A stretch of DNA of 64,000 bases from Streptomyces sp. Sge12 (GTDB lineage: Bacteria > Actinomycetota > Actinomycetes > Streptomycetales > Streptomycetaceae): positions 4,607,501 to 4,671,500 of the forward strand of contig NZ_CP020555.1 in NCBI RefSeq assembly GCF_002080455.1, given 5' to 3'. The notes below the pieces were generated by a model. It did no database searches. It was not told the DNA's origin and saw nothing but the letters and a program-made list of their open reading frames with translations. Made by a program: the position numbers and the translations under genes. Positions 19,201-26,179 of the stretch are shown here, piece after piece (positions within the stretch are counted from its first letter, which is position 1; every line of letters starts with the position of its first letter).

Positions 19201-19565
19201 CCGCCGAAGTAGACGCCGGTGCGGGTGCCGCCCAGGCTCGCGGTGGGTATGCCCGCGTCCTCCAGGGCCAGCCAGCTGGTCTCCAGCATCAGCCGCTGCT
19301 GCGGGTCGAGGACTTCGGCCTCGCGCGGGGAGACCCCGAAGAACGCGGCGTCGAACTCGTCGATGCCTTCCAGGAATCCGCCGTGGCCCTGGATCTCCTT
19401 CTCCGGGTCCAGGGGCTGATCGGTGCTCCAACGGGCCGCGGGAACGGGGCGGATCGCGTCGCCGCGGTCCATGAGCAGGTCCCAGAACCGGTCCGTGTCG
19501 GGAGCGTCAGGGAATCGCCCTGCCATCCCCACGATGGCGATCAGCTCAGCCGGGTCGTGATTCAC
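13296..19565 (-). CDS. Fully reducing type I PKS: KS-AT-DH-ER-KR-ACP
   Basis: A 2089-residue single-module PKS with the domain order of mycocerosic-acid-synthase-type and other iterative reducing PKSs. KS 7-425 has Cys172 (ETGCSSSL, with Gly where Ala is usual), His307 (VEAHGTGT) and His348. AT about 550-850 has GHSQG (Ser642) and YASH at 743-746, the motif normally linked to methylmalonyl-CoA. DH about 930-1170 has His939, but Asp943 replaces the Gly of HxxxGxxxxP; its second acidic motif LWDGAFQ is intact. A pseudo-KR region precedes the ER (HSAAGGLGL), then the KR (TGGLGDLG, SSAAGLVG, QSAYAAAN), then the ACP with Ser2044 in LGLDSL. GTG 19565 has GGAGG 5 bp upstream. Full reduction with methylmalonyl units would give methyl-branched saturated chains. 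Whether it iterates is unknown. Confidence 0.95.
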   Translation of the reverse strand: MNHDPAELIAIVGMAGRFPDAPDTDRFWDLLMDRGDAIRPVPAARWSTDQPLDPEKEIQGHGGFLEGIDEFDAAFFGVSPREAEVLDPQQRLMLETSWLALEDAGIPTASLGGTRTGVYFGGLWQDYERLREDRGARPTQHSISGNALDMLSARISYFLGLTGPSLTLETGCSSSLVALHLACQAIRSGDVDGALVGAANLMLTPDVTIGLTHFGGLSPKGRCSAFGAGADGFVRGEGVAAVYLKSLAQARRDGDRVHAVIVRTASNNDGGGTSLVTPSAAGQEDLLRRVYADSGIPLDRVAYVEAHGTGTRAGDPVEATALGRVLGRAPERSGRPLGIGSVKTNIGHLEPVAALAGLFKAVLSLKHGVVPPSLHSAELNPDIPFDELGLRVVREPLPLPTDGPVYLGVSSFGWGGTNAHAVITAAPPAADIDADTDTDTGDAADTTTEPADAKDTTGGDTPFVLPLSAHSRAALVQRARDVRTALDRPGADPREIAAALGWQRDRFPFRAGLVATDGDGLRAALDAYAAEPEATSSGTVTGRARERGRTAFVFPGQGSQWAAMGARLYAEDPAFAAVIDRCGRALAPHTEWSLAEVLTGRAGDAWMARVDIVQPVLWAVSVALAAAWRAAGVEPDVVVGHSQGEIAAATVAGILSLEDAALVVARRSAVLLRTAAGTGRMLAVDLDVDAATAALEGFEDCVALAVHNGPSSCVLSGDADSVLLLKELLEADGTYCRLINVDYASHSPLMLELTDELHEVLAPVRPGKAEIPLMSTVRTAVLDGPEMDGAYWVENLCRPVMFAGTVDALLDEGVTHVVEVSAHPVLVPALERIGALRKEPPAVLGTLHRDRGAPEDLAESFAEGHVAGLTPYGPRPASRDAGVPAYPWQRESYWVGAAQRGTGRSAAFAFPLVPLPTEAGTWHGTAEIGTGSHPWLADHRVHDAVVVPAAASVELCLGTAAARTGGVPQSLRGLSFLSDMTLTDAGLQLGGVWREDAGEGAGLEVLSLADGADGWTRHMTAQASYRAEQVAVPDFPTALLLEQAVEAAEFYRACTARGLQYGPAFQGVRELRVRGEEALGRVVLAEQCRPGARRFVLHPALWDGAFQLSLALVGDEGTVVPVAIDRLSLLPGRPSDLTELWVHALRRPDGLFDLTLYGPDRQPVARVAGLELRRLLTGERSGPAPERVHRFGFHEREYTGPDGAQERGPWLVCGPESAAAAAGELAAALGGTAVTLPPAGADLAGVLRAADGGEVVFVAPDRAAGTSEQRAGLGALAALAGACADRPVAPRLTVLTTGAQAASATEAPDPGSALYWGFVRVLQGEHPGLAARLVDTLREAGWPADVVRELLDAEREDQVLQRAGRRLAGRLERGGRRPDDTGEVLPYTVRQPFRLHPGPRPGLWESLRYLPLARRAPGPGEIEIEVDAASLNFIDVMKAVGTYPDEAGGKELLGGDCSGRVVSVGPGTTGFRIGDRVVACIFGAIVSHVTVRADHARPVPGEMTQEDAAALPLVLATAWYALHDLARIEPGETVLVHSAAGGLGLAAVQVARMLGAEVIATAGSAAKRAYLRELGIEHVFDSREPSWADAVRTRTGGRGVDVVLNSLTGAALTRGLEVLAEDGRFVEVGKKDIHGERTLGLAPFRKGVSFAAVDLEGLVMRRPDRFARLFRAVWDEVEAGRLSALPVTQYTFDRAAEALRAMSHGDHIGKFVLHAPQSVERVVADPLPHGRFRADGSYLITGGLGDLGLSLAEHLVARGATALALLGRSEPSGRAAERIAVLRKAGARVSVVHADVADATSLGLALARIRAELPALRGVFHAAGVLSDAVVRNLDEAGVARVLAPKLDGAAELDRLTANDPLDLFVLFSSAAGLVGNVGQSAYAAANTAMDALATARRAAGRPALSVQWGTFDGIGLAARSAARGDRLADRGMDGFEAAEAWQALESFLADGESVVGYVALDPRRWFETYPAAAGLPSWSLLRTTKEPGAASGGDFRRLLDGCAAAERPAVAEERVRQLAGRVLRIPAESIDRETPLKSLGLDSLMSLELRNRLEADFGLRLSPTLLWTYGALRPLAGALVERLAEQEA

Positions 19566-19621
19566 TTCCTACCTCCGTACGGCAGGGGCCGGAGGTCCGG
19601 TGCTCCCTGGTGCGTTCATGA

Positions 19622-19668
19622 GTTCTGGGTCTGGAGTTCCGGGCCGGGTTCTGGGTCCGGGTTCCGGC
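19622..19668. repeat. Imperfect GTTCTGGGTC repeats in the gap before the PKS
   Basis: The 123-bp gap between the chain-length-factor gene and the large PKS contains two copies of GTTCTGGGTCYGG (19622 and 19648), each followed by GTTCCGG. No gene fits here. The repeats may be a spacer or an mRNA structure; nothing more can be said. Confidence 0.3.
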
Positions 19669-19688
19669 TTTCGGCCGGTGCAGGGCCG

Positions 19689-20744
19689 CTACGGGACGCG
19701 CACGACGACGGCCGCGGCCTGCCCGTTCCCGTCGGTCGTCAGGACCAGCGCGGGTCCGGCGCCGGGCCCCCGTCCGGCCAGGGCTCGTGCGGTCAGTGCG
19801 ACCTGGAGCAGGGTGGTGGCGCCCGCGCAGTCCCCGAGGGCGCCGAAGGGGCCGAGGACGGGCACGTCCGTGCCGTCCGTGCCGTCCGCGATGTCGGCGG
19901 TGTCGGAAGTGGCGGAGGAGCAGACGAGGGACAGCTCCCCGGCCGCCACGCCGGCCACGGCCAGCGCCGCGCCGATCGCGGGACCGGCGGCGCTCCCGCC
20001 GTCGACCGCGCCGCGCAGGACGGTCGGTCCCGCGAACTCCGCGTGCACCCGGGCGCCGCGGGCGCGGGCCCGGCCGGCGTCCTCGACGACGAACACCACC
20101 GCGGCCTCACCGGGCGGCGTACCGCCGTCGCCCGCGGCGAGCCGCAGCGGATCCAGGACGTCCACCGCCGCCACGAGCACGGCCTGCGCCTGCCCGGTGG
20201 CCACGTAGTCGGCCGCGACGGTCAGCGCGTGCGCCCCCGAGCAGCGTCCGGCGGTGACCGTGACGATGCTGCCCTGCGCGCCCGCGGCGATGGACAGGTC
20301 CGAGGCCGCGGCGTTCAGGCTGCCCTGCGGACCGGCGTACGGGCTGACGAGTTCGGGTCCGAGGGTCAGACCGTCGCGCAGCACCCGGAGGTAGCCGGAC
20401 AGGCCGGCGGCGGCGGTGCCCAGGACCACGGCCGTCTCCTGCGGGTCCGGTGCGGTGTCGGCCCCGAACCCGGCGTCCTGCCAGGCGAGCGCGCCGAGCC
20501 GGGAGACGAGCAGGGACTCGCGGCTCAGCGCCCGCAGCCGGCGGCGGCCGAAGGCCGGTACGTCGGGCAGGTCGTCGGCCAGCGCGCCGGCCGGGGCCTT
20601 GACCTCGCCCGGGTACAGGCCGTCGGTGGCGGCCGTCGGCGTGAAGCAGCTCCGGCCGGCCTCGAGCGCCTCCCAGGTGGTGTCGAGGTCCGGGCCGAGC
20701 GCGGTGGCCAGGGCGATGCCGGTGACGGCGGCGGTGGGGCTCAT
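19689..20744 (-). CDS. Ketosynthase-like chain-length factor (first KS/CLF pair)
   Basis: A 351-residue protein with the thiolase fold of FabF-type ketosynthases but no catalytic cysteine: in VTVTAGRCSGAHAL, Arg167 occupies the Cys position. The His-containing HGTGT and GHT motifs are also missing. This is the pattern of chain-length factors (KS-beta), which pair with an active KS and set product length, although most aromatic-type CLFs have Gln at this site. ATG 20744 overlaps the stop of the active KS (ATGA), as is typical for an obligate heterodimer. It is about 60-70 residues shorter than usual KS-beta proteins. Product length cannot be predicted from sequence alone. Confidence 0.85.
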   Translation of the reverse strand: MSPTAAVTGIALATALGPDLDTTWEALEAGRSCFTPTAATDGLYPGEVKAPAGALADDLPDVPAFGRRRLRALSRESLLVSRLGALAWQDAGFGADTAPDPQETAVVLGTAAAGLSGYLRVLRDGLTLGPELVSPYAGPQGSLNAAASDLSIAAGAQGSIVTVTAGRCSGAHALTVAADYVATGQAQAVLVAAVDVLDPLRLAAGDGGTPPGEAAVVFVVEDAGRARARGARVHAEFAGPTVLRGAVDGGSAAGPAIGAALAVAGVAAGELSLVCSSATSDTADIADGTDGTDVPVLGPFGALGDCAGATTLLQVALTARALAGRGPGAGPALVLTTDGNGQAAAVVVRVP

Positions 20745-21997
20745 AGGGCGCTCCCTGCTGTGCTCGTGACGGTGCCGGGGCGGGCGCCCGCGGCGGTGCC
20801 CGGGCGGGTGAAGACGGTGCAGGCGGTGTTGCCCCCGAAACCGAAGGCGTTGTTGACCGCCACCCGCACCGGGGTCTCCCGCGCCCGCCCCCGTACGACG
20901 TCCACATCGCACTCCGGGTCGAGGTCGACCAGGTTGGCCGTCGGCGGGATCACCCCGTCGCGCAGCGCCAGCACGCACGCCACGGCCTCGATCGCGCTCG
21001 CCGCGCCCTGGGTGTGCCCGAGGGCCCCCTTCAGCGAGGTCACCGCGGGGGTCCGCGGGCCGAAGACCTCCCGCAGCGCCTGCGCCTCGACCCGGTCGTT
21101 GGAGGGGGTGCCGGTGCCGTGCGCGCTGACGTGGTCGACCCGGTCGGGCGAGATGCCGGCCATCCCCAGTGCCCGCAGCATCGAGCGGCGGGCGCCGCTG
21201 CCCTGCGGGTGCGGGGCCGTCATGTGGTGGGCGTCGGACGCCGAGGCCCAGCCGGCGAGTACGGCGTGGATGTGCGCGCCGCGGCGGCGGGCGTGCTCGT
21301 ACGACTCCAGGACCAGTGCCGCGGCGCCCTCGGAGACCACCAGCCCGGCGCGGCCCCGGTCGAACGGCCGCAGGCAGTCGGGGGCCAGCGAGCGCAGGCT
21401 GGCGAACATCATCATGATGCCGCTGGACAGCTCGTCCACCCCGCCGGCGATCATCACGTCCGCGCGGCCCGCCCGGATGGTGTCCGCGGCGTGGGCCAGC
21501 GCACTGTTGCCCGAGGCGCAGGCCGTGGCGACCGCCGTGCCCGGGCCGAGGAAGCCCCGTTCGCGGGCCACCGCGTCCACGAGGTCCGCCGCCGAGCGCC
21601 GCCCCGCGGGGAAGTCCGTACCGCGGTGGAAGCCGGTGACGGCCGGCTCCATCCCGGCGCGGCTGCCCAGCAGGGTGCCCAGGCAGATCCCCGCCCGGTA
21701 CGGGTCCCCGCTCCACCGGAGGATCCCGGCGTCGGCGGCCGCGGCCTCCACCGCGGCCGAGGCGAGCCGCAGGCTGCGGTCACCGCGGGCGCGCGGCGCG
21801 TCGAAGCCGGTGACCTCGCCGGCCAGCCGGGCCGGGAAGTCGGCCGCGTCGGGACGGGTCAGCGGCGCCGTGCCGACGACCCCGCGTACCGCCGCGTCCC
21901 AGAAGCCCTCCACGGTCGTACCGATCGGGGTGAGCACACCGAGGCCGGTCACGACGACCGCCGTGGACCCCGCGTGCGCCGCTGCTGTTGCTGCCAT
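20741..21997 (-). CDS. Type II beta-ketoacyl synthase, KS-alpha (first KS/CLF pair)
   Basis: A 418-residue FabF-type condensing enzyme with all catalytic residues: Cys160 in VATACASGNSAL, His in VSAHGTGTPSND and His in GALGHTQGAAS. The C-terminal NNAFGFGGNT motif is present. ATG 21997 has GGGAG 7 bp upstream; the preceding TTG is a less likely start. It lies 12 bp after the FabG-like gene and overlaps the CLF by 4 bp. Together with the CLF, the FabG-like and FabI/FabL-like reductases and the ACP at 22756, it forms a type II system for a reduced chain rather than an aromatic one, since no cyclase or aromatase is present. Confidence 0.93.
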   Translation of the reverse strand: MAATAAAHAGSTAVVVTGLGVLTPIGTTVEGFWDAAVRGVVGTAPLTRPDAADFPARLAGEVTGFDAPRARGDRSLRLASAAVEAAAADAGILRWSGDPYRAGICLGTLLGSRAGMEPAVTGFHRGTDFPAGRRSAADLVDAVARERGFLGPGTAVATACASGNSALAHAADTIRAGRADVMIAGGVDELSSGIMMMFASLRSLAPDCLRPFDRGRAGLVVSEGAAALVLESYEHARRRGAHIHAVLAGWASASDAHHMTAPHPQGSGARRSMLRALGMAGISPDRVDHVSAHGTGTPSNDRVEAQALREVFGPRTPAVTSLKGALGHTQGAASAIEAVACVLALRDGVIPPTANLVDLDPECDVDVVRGRARETPVRVAVNNAFGFGGNTACTVFTRPGTAAGARPGTVTSTAGSAL

Positions 21998-22009
21998 CAA
22001 CGCGCTCCC

Positions 22010-22756
22010 TCAGTTGCCGATGCCGCCATCGATCCGGATCACTTGTCCCGTGATGTAGGAGGCGCGGTCCGACGCCAGGAACGCCACGGTGTCGGCCACC
22101 TCCGCCGCGGTGCCGATCCGGCCGAGCGGGATCTGGGCGAGGACGGCCTCACGGGCCTTGGCCTTCATCCCGTCGGTCATGTCCGTCGCGATCAGACCGG
22201 GCGCCACGACATTGGCGCGGATGCCGAACCGGGCCACTTCCTTCGCCAGCGACCGGGTGAAGCCGATGATCCCGGCCTTGGAGGCCGCGTAGTTGGCCTG
22301 TGTGGCGCTGCCGCACACCCCCGCCACGGACGACAGGGTGACGATGCTGCCGCGGCCCTGCTTCATGAGGGCGAAGACCGCGGCCCGGCACACGTTGTAG
22401 GTGCCGGTCAGGTTGGTGTCGATGACGCTGGTCCAGGCCTCCTGGCCCATCGTCACCAGCGGGCCGTCCTGGACGATGCCCGCGCTGGTGACGATCGCGT
22501 CGATCGCCCCGAGCCGCTCCTGCGTGCCCTCCAGGAAGCCGCGTACGGCGTCCGGGTCCGTCACGTCCACGGACGCGCCGAAGACCCGGCCGCCGTGCTC
22601 GGCGGCGAGGCGCTCGATCGCGTCGGCGTCGGCGGGGCGGGAACGGTAGCAGTAGCCGACGTCGTAGCCGTCGGTGAGGAACCGCTCCACGACGGCCCGG
22701 CCGATGCCGCGCGATCCGCCGCTGACCACCGCGACCGGACGGCTGTCCTGCGGCAT
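22010..22756 (-). CDS. 3-oxoacyl-ACP reductase (FabG-like SDR)
   Basis: A 248-residue short-chain dehydrogenase that reduces 3-ketoacyl-ACP with NADPH. It has the cofactor motif SGGSRGIG, the TSAGIVQDG loop, the catalytic Ser in VTLSSVAG and the YxxxK pair in QANYAASKAG. The C-terminus IRIDGGIGN is typical for FabG. ATG 22756 overlaps the ACP stop (ATGA). It sits between ACP and KS-alpha in the operon and should act on chains made by the KS/CLF pairs. No FabZ- or FabA-like dehydratase is encoded nearby, so the next reduction step needs a dehydratase from elsewhere, or the hydroxyl is kept. Confidence 0.94.
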   Translation of the reverse strand: MPQDSRPVAVVSGGSRGIGRAVVERFLTDGYDVGYCYRSRPADADAIERLAAEHGGRVFGASVDVTDPDAVRGFLEGTQERLGAIDAIVTSAGIVQDGPLVTMGQEAWTSVIDTNLTGTYNVCRAAVFALMKQGRGSIVTLSSVAGVCGSATQANYAASKAGIIGFTRSLAKEVARFGIRANVVAPGLIATDMTDGMKAKAREAVLAQIPLGRIGTAAEVADTVAFLASDRASYITGQVIRIDGGIGN

Positions 22757-23025
22757 CAGGCGGTACCGAGCTTCTCTGCCAGCAGGTCGTGCACGACCTT
22801 CAGGGAGCGCATCAGCTGGAGGTTCGACTCCTCCATCTTCACGTGGTACTTGCGCTCCAGGGTGACGAGGATCTCCAGCGCCAGCAGGGAGTCGACGTCG
22901 AGGTCCTCCTTGAAGTCGGCGGTGTCGGTCACCTCGGAGGCGTCGACGTCCAGGATCTCCGCGATGGTGCTGCGGAGGTCCTCGATGTCCAGGTCGGCGG
23001 CGGTGGTGCTGGTCTGCTCGGGCAT
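22756..23025 (-). CDS. Acyl carrier protein of the type II system
   Basis: An 89-residue ACP. Ser46 in LDVDSLLALEIL is the phosphopantetheine site. It is acidic and has the expected helices (IEDLRSTIAEILDVD, VTLERKYHVKMEE). ATG 23025 is preceded by AGGAGA at 8 bp. Its stop overlaps the FabG-like start, and it follows the FabI/FabL-like gene by 38 bp. It is the natural carrier for the KS/CLF pairs. The local PPTase at 29788 could activate it. Confidence 0.93.
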   Translation of the reverse strand: MPEQTSTTAADLDIEDLRSTIAEILDVDASEVTDTADFKEDLDVDSLLALEILVTLERKYHVKMEESNLQLMRSLKVVHDLLAEKLGTA

Positions 23026-23063
23026 GATCGTTCTCTCCTGGTGTCGGGTGGGCGGTGCGGGGA

Positions 23064-23894
23064 TCAGACGAGGCCTTCGCCGCCGTCGACGTCGATGACG
23101 TTGCCGGTCATCCACGACGAATCGGTGGCCGAGAGCATGACGACGGCCTCGGCGACGTCCTCGGGGACGGTGAGGCGGCCGTGCGGGTTCGACTCCGAGG
23201 CGTGCCGGGCCAGTCCGTCGCTGCCCGGGATGCGCAGCAGCGCCGGGGTGAGGGTCAGGCCGGCGCGCAGGGCGTTCACCGAGACTCCGGAGGGGGCCAG
23301 TTCGACGGCCAGTTGGCGCACGTGCGAGGCCAGGGCGGACTTGGCGGCGGAGACCGCGCCGTAGCTCGGCATCACCCGGCCGTCGCCGCGGCTGGTGAGC
23401 GCGAACACCTTGGCGCCGCGCGGCAGCAGCCCGGCCACCCACAGGTCGCGCACCCAGTACACGAGGCTGTGGCCCATGACGTCGACGGTCATGTCCATCT
23501 GGCGCGGGGTGATCACGTCGTCCCGACCGGGCTGACCCGGCTGACCCTCCTGGCCCTCCTGGCCCTCCTGCGGGAGGAAGGGCAGCAGGCTGCCGAAGGC
23601 GAGGGAGTGCAGCAGCACCCGTACGCCGTCGGGCCCGGCCAGCTCCTTCAGCAGGGGTACCAGCTCGGCGCGGGTCTGCTTGCTCGCGGCGTTGGCGTTG
23701 TGGAAGGACACCTGCACCCCCGTGGCGCGCAGCTCCTCCACCAGCTCGTCGGCCTCCTCCTGCTGGGCCGCCGTGCCGAAGTGGACGCCGAAGACGTTCG
23801 CGCCCTCTTTGGCCATGGCCAGGGCGGTGGCCCGGCCCATGCCGCTGGAGGCGCCCAGGATCAGGCACCAGGAGCCCTTGACGGAAGTCAGCAT
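23064..23894 (-). CDS. FabI/FabL-like enoyl-ACP reductase (SDR with Yx6K)
   Basis: A 276-residue SDR with features of enoyl-ACP reductases rather than ketoreductases: the cofactor loop GASSGMGRATALAMA, the HSLAF strand and Tyr178/Lys185 spaced as Yx6K (SYGAVSAAKSAL). The C-terminus GNVIDVDGGEGLV is usual. A collagen-like insert of (QEG)n(QPG)n at about residues 109-123, encoded by repeats at 23526-23575, interrupts the substrate-binding side and is not typical of the family. Such an insert could be a harmless loop. ATG 23894 has GAGAGGT just upstream. The gene lies 9 bp after the second CLF. It probably makes the type II chain saturated. Confidence 0.82.
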   Translation of the reverse strand: MLTSVKGSWCLILGASSGMGRATALAMAKEGANVFGVHFGTAAQQEEADELVEELRATGVQVSFHNANAASKQTRAELVPLLKELAGPDGVRVLLHSLAFGSLLPFLPQEGQEGQEGQPGQPGRDDVITPRQMDMTVDVMGHSLVYWVRDLWVAGLLPRGAKVFALTSRGDGRVMPSYGAVSAAKSALASHVRQLAVELAPSGVSVNALRAGLTLTPALLRIPGSDGLARHASESNPHGRLTVPEDVAEAVVMLSATDSSWMTGNVIDVDGGEGLV

Positions 23895-23903
23895 GTGTAC
23901 CTC

Positions 23904-24923
23904 TCAGTTGGTGTGTCGGTGGGTGTGGACCGAGGCCAGCGCCACGGTGCCCGCGCGGGATGCGGCGACGACCAGCCGGGTGCCGCCGGCCGCCGGGAGG
24001 GGGCGCGCCGCCAGCCGGCCCACCGGGGCGAGCGCCCCGGCACGCGCCCCGGAGTGCTCCGTCGAGACCGGCGCGCGCCCGGCGCACCAGGCGCGCAGGG
24101 CACGGGCGACGGCATCGCCGACGGGGGAGGGGTCGGCCAGCAACTCGACCTCGTGGGGGCCGGGACCGGACGCGCAGAGGGCGTCCAGCGCCTGCCGTAC
24201 GGAGTCCTCCGCGAGCGCGCGGCCCTGCGCCGCGGCCAGCGCGGGCGGCGGGACGAAGCGCAGTACGGTCCGCAGCACCGCCCCGTCGGCCGGTACGGGG
24301 CCGCCGCCCGGGCGCAGCACGAGCAGCGCGGCACCCGCCTCCGGCGCGGCGTCACCGGCCCGCGGGTCGGGGGCCTCGGCGGCCCCGGCCAGGGCCACGG
24401 CGCCGCGGCCCGCGGCCAGTTCGAGGGCGGCCAGGTGCAGGGCCTCGATCCCGGCCACCCGCGGTGAGGTCACCGTCAGGTTGAAGCCCTTGAGCAGGTG
24501 CTCGGTCGACAGGCGGGCGGCGACGAGGTTCACCGAGAAGTACGGCACGCCCATGGGGCTCAGCGCGCCGGCCCCCTCCCGGCGGACCGTCTCCTCGATG
24601 TCGGCGTGCAGGGCCGCCACGGCGCTGTTGGTCCCGACGACGGCGCCGCGGAGCTCGGGGGCGTGCCGGTCCGCCTCCGCACCGGAGCCGGCCAGCGCGG
24701 TGCGGGCGGCCGCGAGCAGGTACTGGCAGGCGGGCGGCAGGTACTTGTGACCCCGGCCCAGCCGTGCGCGGTGGTCGAACCAGGGTGCCCCGGGGTCGGT
24801 CCCGTCCGGCGGCAGCACCAGGCCCGCGCCGTGCACGACGGCCTCGGCCACCGCGACCGGCAGCGGCAGCGGCGGCGGCACCGGCACCGGCACGCTCGTC
24901 GTCCTCGCCGCGCTCGCCGTCAC
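23904..24923 (-). CDS. Ketosynthase-like chain-length factor (second KS/CLF pair)
   Basis: A 339-residue KS-fold protein without catalytic residues: in the nucleophile-elbow region (NLTVTSPRVAGIEAL) Arg aligns with the Cys, as in the first CLF, and the HGTGT and GHT motifs are absent. The start (TTSVPVPVPPPLPLPVAVAE) is Pro/Val-rich. GTG 24923 overlaps the stop of the active KS (GTGA), and the next gene starts 9 bp after its stop. It is weakly conserved, so recognition rests on length, fold pattern and pairing with an active KS. A role as heterodimer partner setting chain length is the best reading. Confidence 0.75.
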   Translation of the reverse strand: MTASAARTTSVPVPVPPPLPLPVAVAEAVVHGAGLVLPPDGTDPGAPWFDHRARLGRGHKYLPPACQYLLAAARTALAGSGAEADRHAPELRGAVVGTNSAVAALHADIEETVRREGAGALSPMGVPYFSVNLVAARLSTEHLLKGFNLTVTSPRVAGIEALHLAALELAAGRGAVALAGAAEAPDPRAGDAAPEAGAALLVLRPGGGPVPADGAVLRTVLRFVPPPALAAAQGRALAEDSVRQALDALCASGPGPHEVELLADPSPVGDAVARALRAWCAGRAPVSTEHSGARAGALAPVGRLAARPLPAAGGTRLVVAASRAGTVALASVHTHRHTN

Positions 24924-26176
24924 CGTGCCTCGCCCCCGAACACCATCGTGAAGTTGCTCCCGCCGAACGCGTACGCGTTGACCAGCACGTTCGGCCGCTC
25001 CAGTGCGGTCGGTCCGTCCTGCGGCAGGAGGACCGGGCACCCGGGGTCCGGGTGGGCCAGCGGGACGTTCGCCGGGATCTCCCCGTGCCGGGCCATCAGG
25101 GCGGCGGACACGGCGGCGAAGGCGGCGGCGGCCCCGGCGGTGTGCCCGATGAAGGCCTTCAGGCTGAACAGCGGGGTCCGCGCGGCGTGTTCGCCGAGGA
25201 CCTCGTGCAGCACCTGGTGCTCGATCACGTCGTTCTGCCGGGTGCCGGTGCCGTGCGGGATGACGCAGCCGATGTCGCCGGGTCCGCGCGCCGCCTCGTC
25301 CAGGGCCGCGCGGGCGACCCGTACCAGCTGCTCGCCGCCCGGATCGGGTGCGGTGGGGTGGTGGGCGTCGCAGCTCCAGGCGGTGCCGAGCACCCTGCCG
25401 TACGTACGGCGGCCGGCCGCGGCCCGCGCCGACTGGAGGACCAGCACGGCGGCTCCCTCGCCGAAGACGGTTCCCCGGCGTTCGGCGTCGAAGGGACGGC
25501 AGGTCTCGGGGTCGGCGGCGCCGAGGCGGCTGAAGCTCGCGAGCGGTACCCAGGAGATGCCCTCGGCGCCGCCCAGCAGGACGGTGTCCGCCTCGCCGCG
25601 GCGGATCAGGTCCACGGCGACGGACAGCGCGTACCCGCTGGCGGCGCAGGCGTTGCTGACGCTGATGTTGGTGCCGAACGTGCCGAGTTCGCCGCCGACC
25701 GACGCGGCGACGGAGAACATCGGCTCCCAGCCGCCGTCGCCGCCGTCGCCGCCGCCGTCACCGGTGCTCCCGGCACTGGTGCTCCCGTCCCGGTCCCCGC
25801 TCTCGCGGCCGCCGCTCTCGCCGACCGCGGTGCCGATCACCACGGCCGCCCCCGCGAGCTCGCGCGACCCCAGGCCCGCGTCCGCGACCGCCTCGCGGGC
25901 GGCGGCGAGCGCGAAGCCCGCGGCGCGGCCCAGGTCGGCGCGCGCGCCGACGCCGGCCGGGCCGGCCGAGCCGGTCGCCCCGTCGGCGACCTGGTACGCG
26001 AGGACGTCCGGCACCCGCTCGGTGAGGCCCGGCACGGGAGTGGGCCGCGCGGTGGCCGCGGCGGCCTTCAGCCCGGTCCAGAACTCGCTCGCGCTGCCGC
26101 CGAGACAGCTGATCGCGCCGATTCCGGTCACGAAGACATCGGGGGTGGTGGGGGTGGTGGGTGAGGAGGGGGACAA
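24920..26176 (-). CDS. Type II beta-ketoacyl synthase, KS-alpha (second KS/CLF pair)
   Basis: A FabF-type condensing enzyme of about 418 residues with Cys177 in SNACAASGYAL, His in IPHGTGTRQND and Lys/His in SLKAFIGHTAG; the NAYAFGGSN motif is also present. A Gly/Ser/Asp-rich insert at about residues 121-150 (SAGSTGDGGGDGGDGG), encoded by GCC-type repeats near 25735-25795, is not seen in normal FabF. The TTG at 26176 lies 3 bp after the hydrolase stop and has no strong ribosome site, so coupled translation is assumed. A second complete KS/CLF pair in one operon suggests two chain-building steps or two different chains. Confidence 0.88.
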   Translation of the reverse strand: MSPSSPTTPTTPDVFVTGIGAISCLGGSASEFWTGLKAAAATARPTPVPGLTERVPDVLAYQVADGATGSAGPAGVGARADLGRAAGFALAAAREAVADAGLGSRELAGAAVVIGTAVGESGGRESGDRDGSTSAGSTGDGGGDGGDGGWEPMFSVAASVGGELGTFGTNISVSNACAASGYALSVAVDLIRRGEADTVLLGGAEGISWVPLASFSRLGAADPETCRPFDAERRGTVFGEGAAVLVLQSARAAAGRRTYGRVLGTAWSCDAHHPTAPDPGGEQLVRVARAALDEAARGPGDIGCVIPHGTGTRQNDVIEHQVLHEVLGEHAARTPLFSLKAFIGHTAGAAAAFAAVSAALMARHGEIPANVPLAHPDPGCPVLLPQDGPTALERPNVLVNAYAFGGSNFTMVFGGEAR

Positions 26177-26179
26177 GGG

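Noticed and set aside
14103..22058. A 2651-codon open frame on the plus strand opposite the PKS and KS genes
   Set aside because: High-GC codon bias opens antisense frames; the translation is Gly/Arg/Gln-rich with no domain, and the opposite strand encodes clear enzymes.
19689..26176. Aromatic type II polyketide (spore pigment or angucycline) cluster
   Set aside because: No cyclase, aromatase or anthrone oxygenase; instead enoyl reductase, KAS III and PlsC-like genes.
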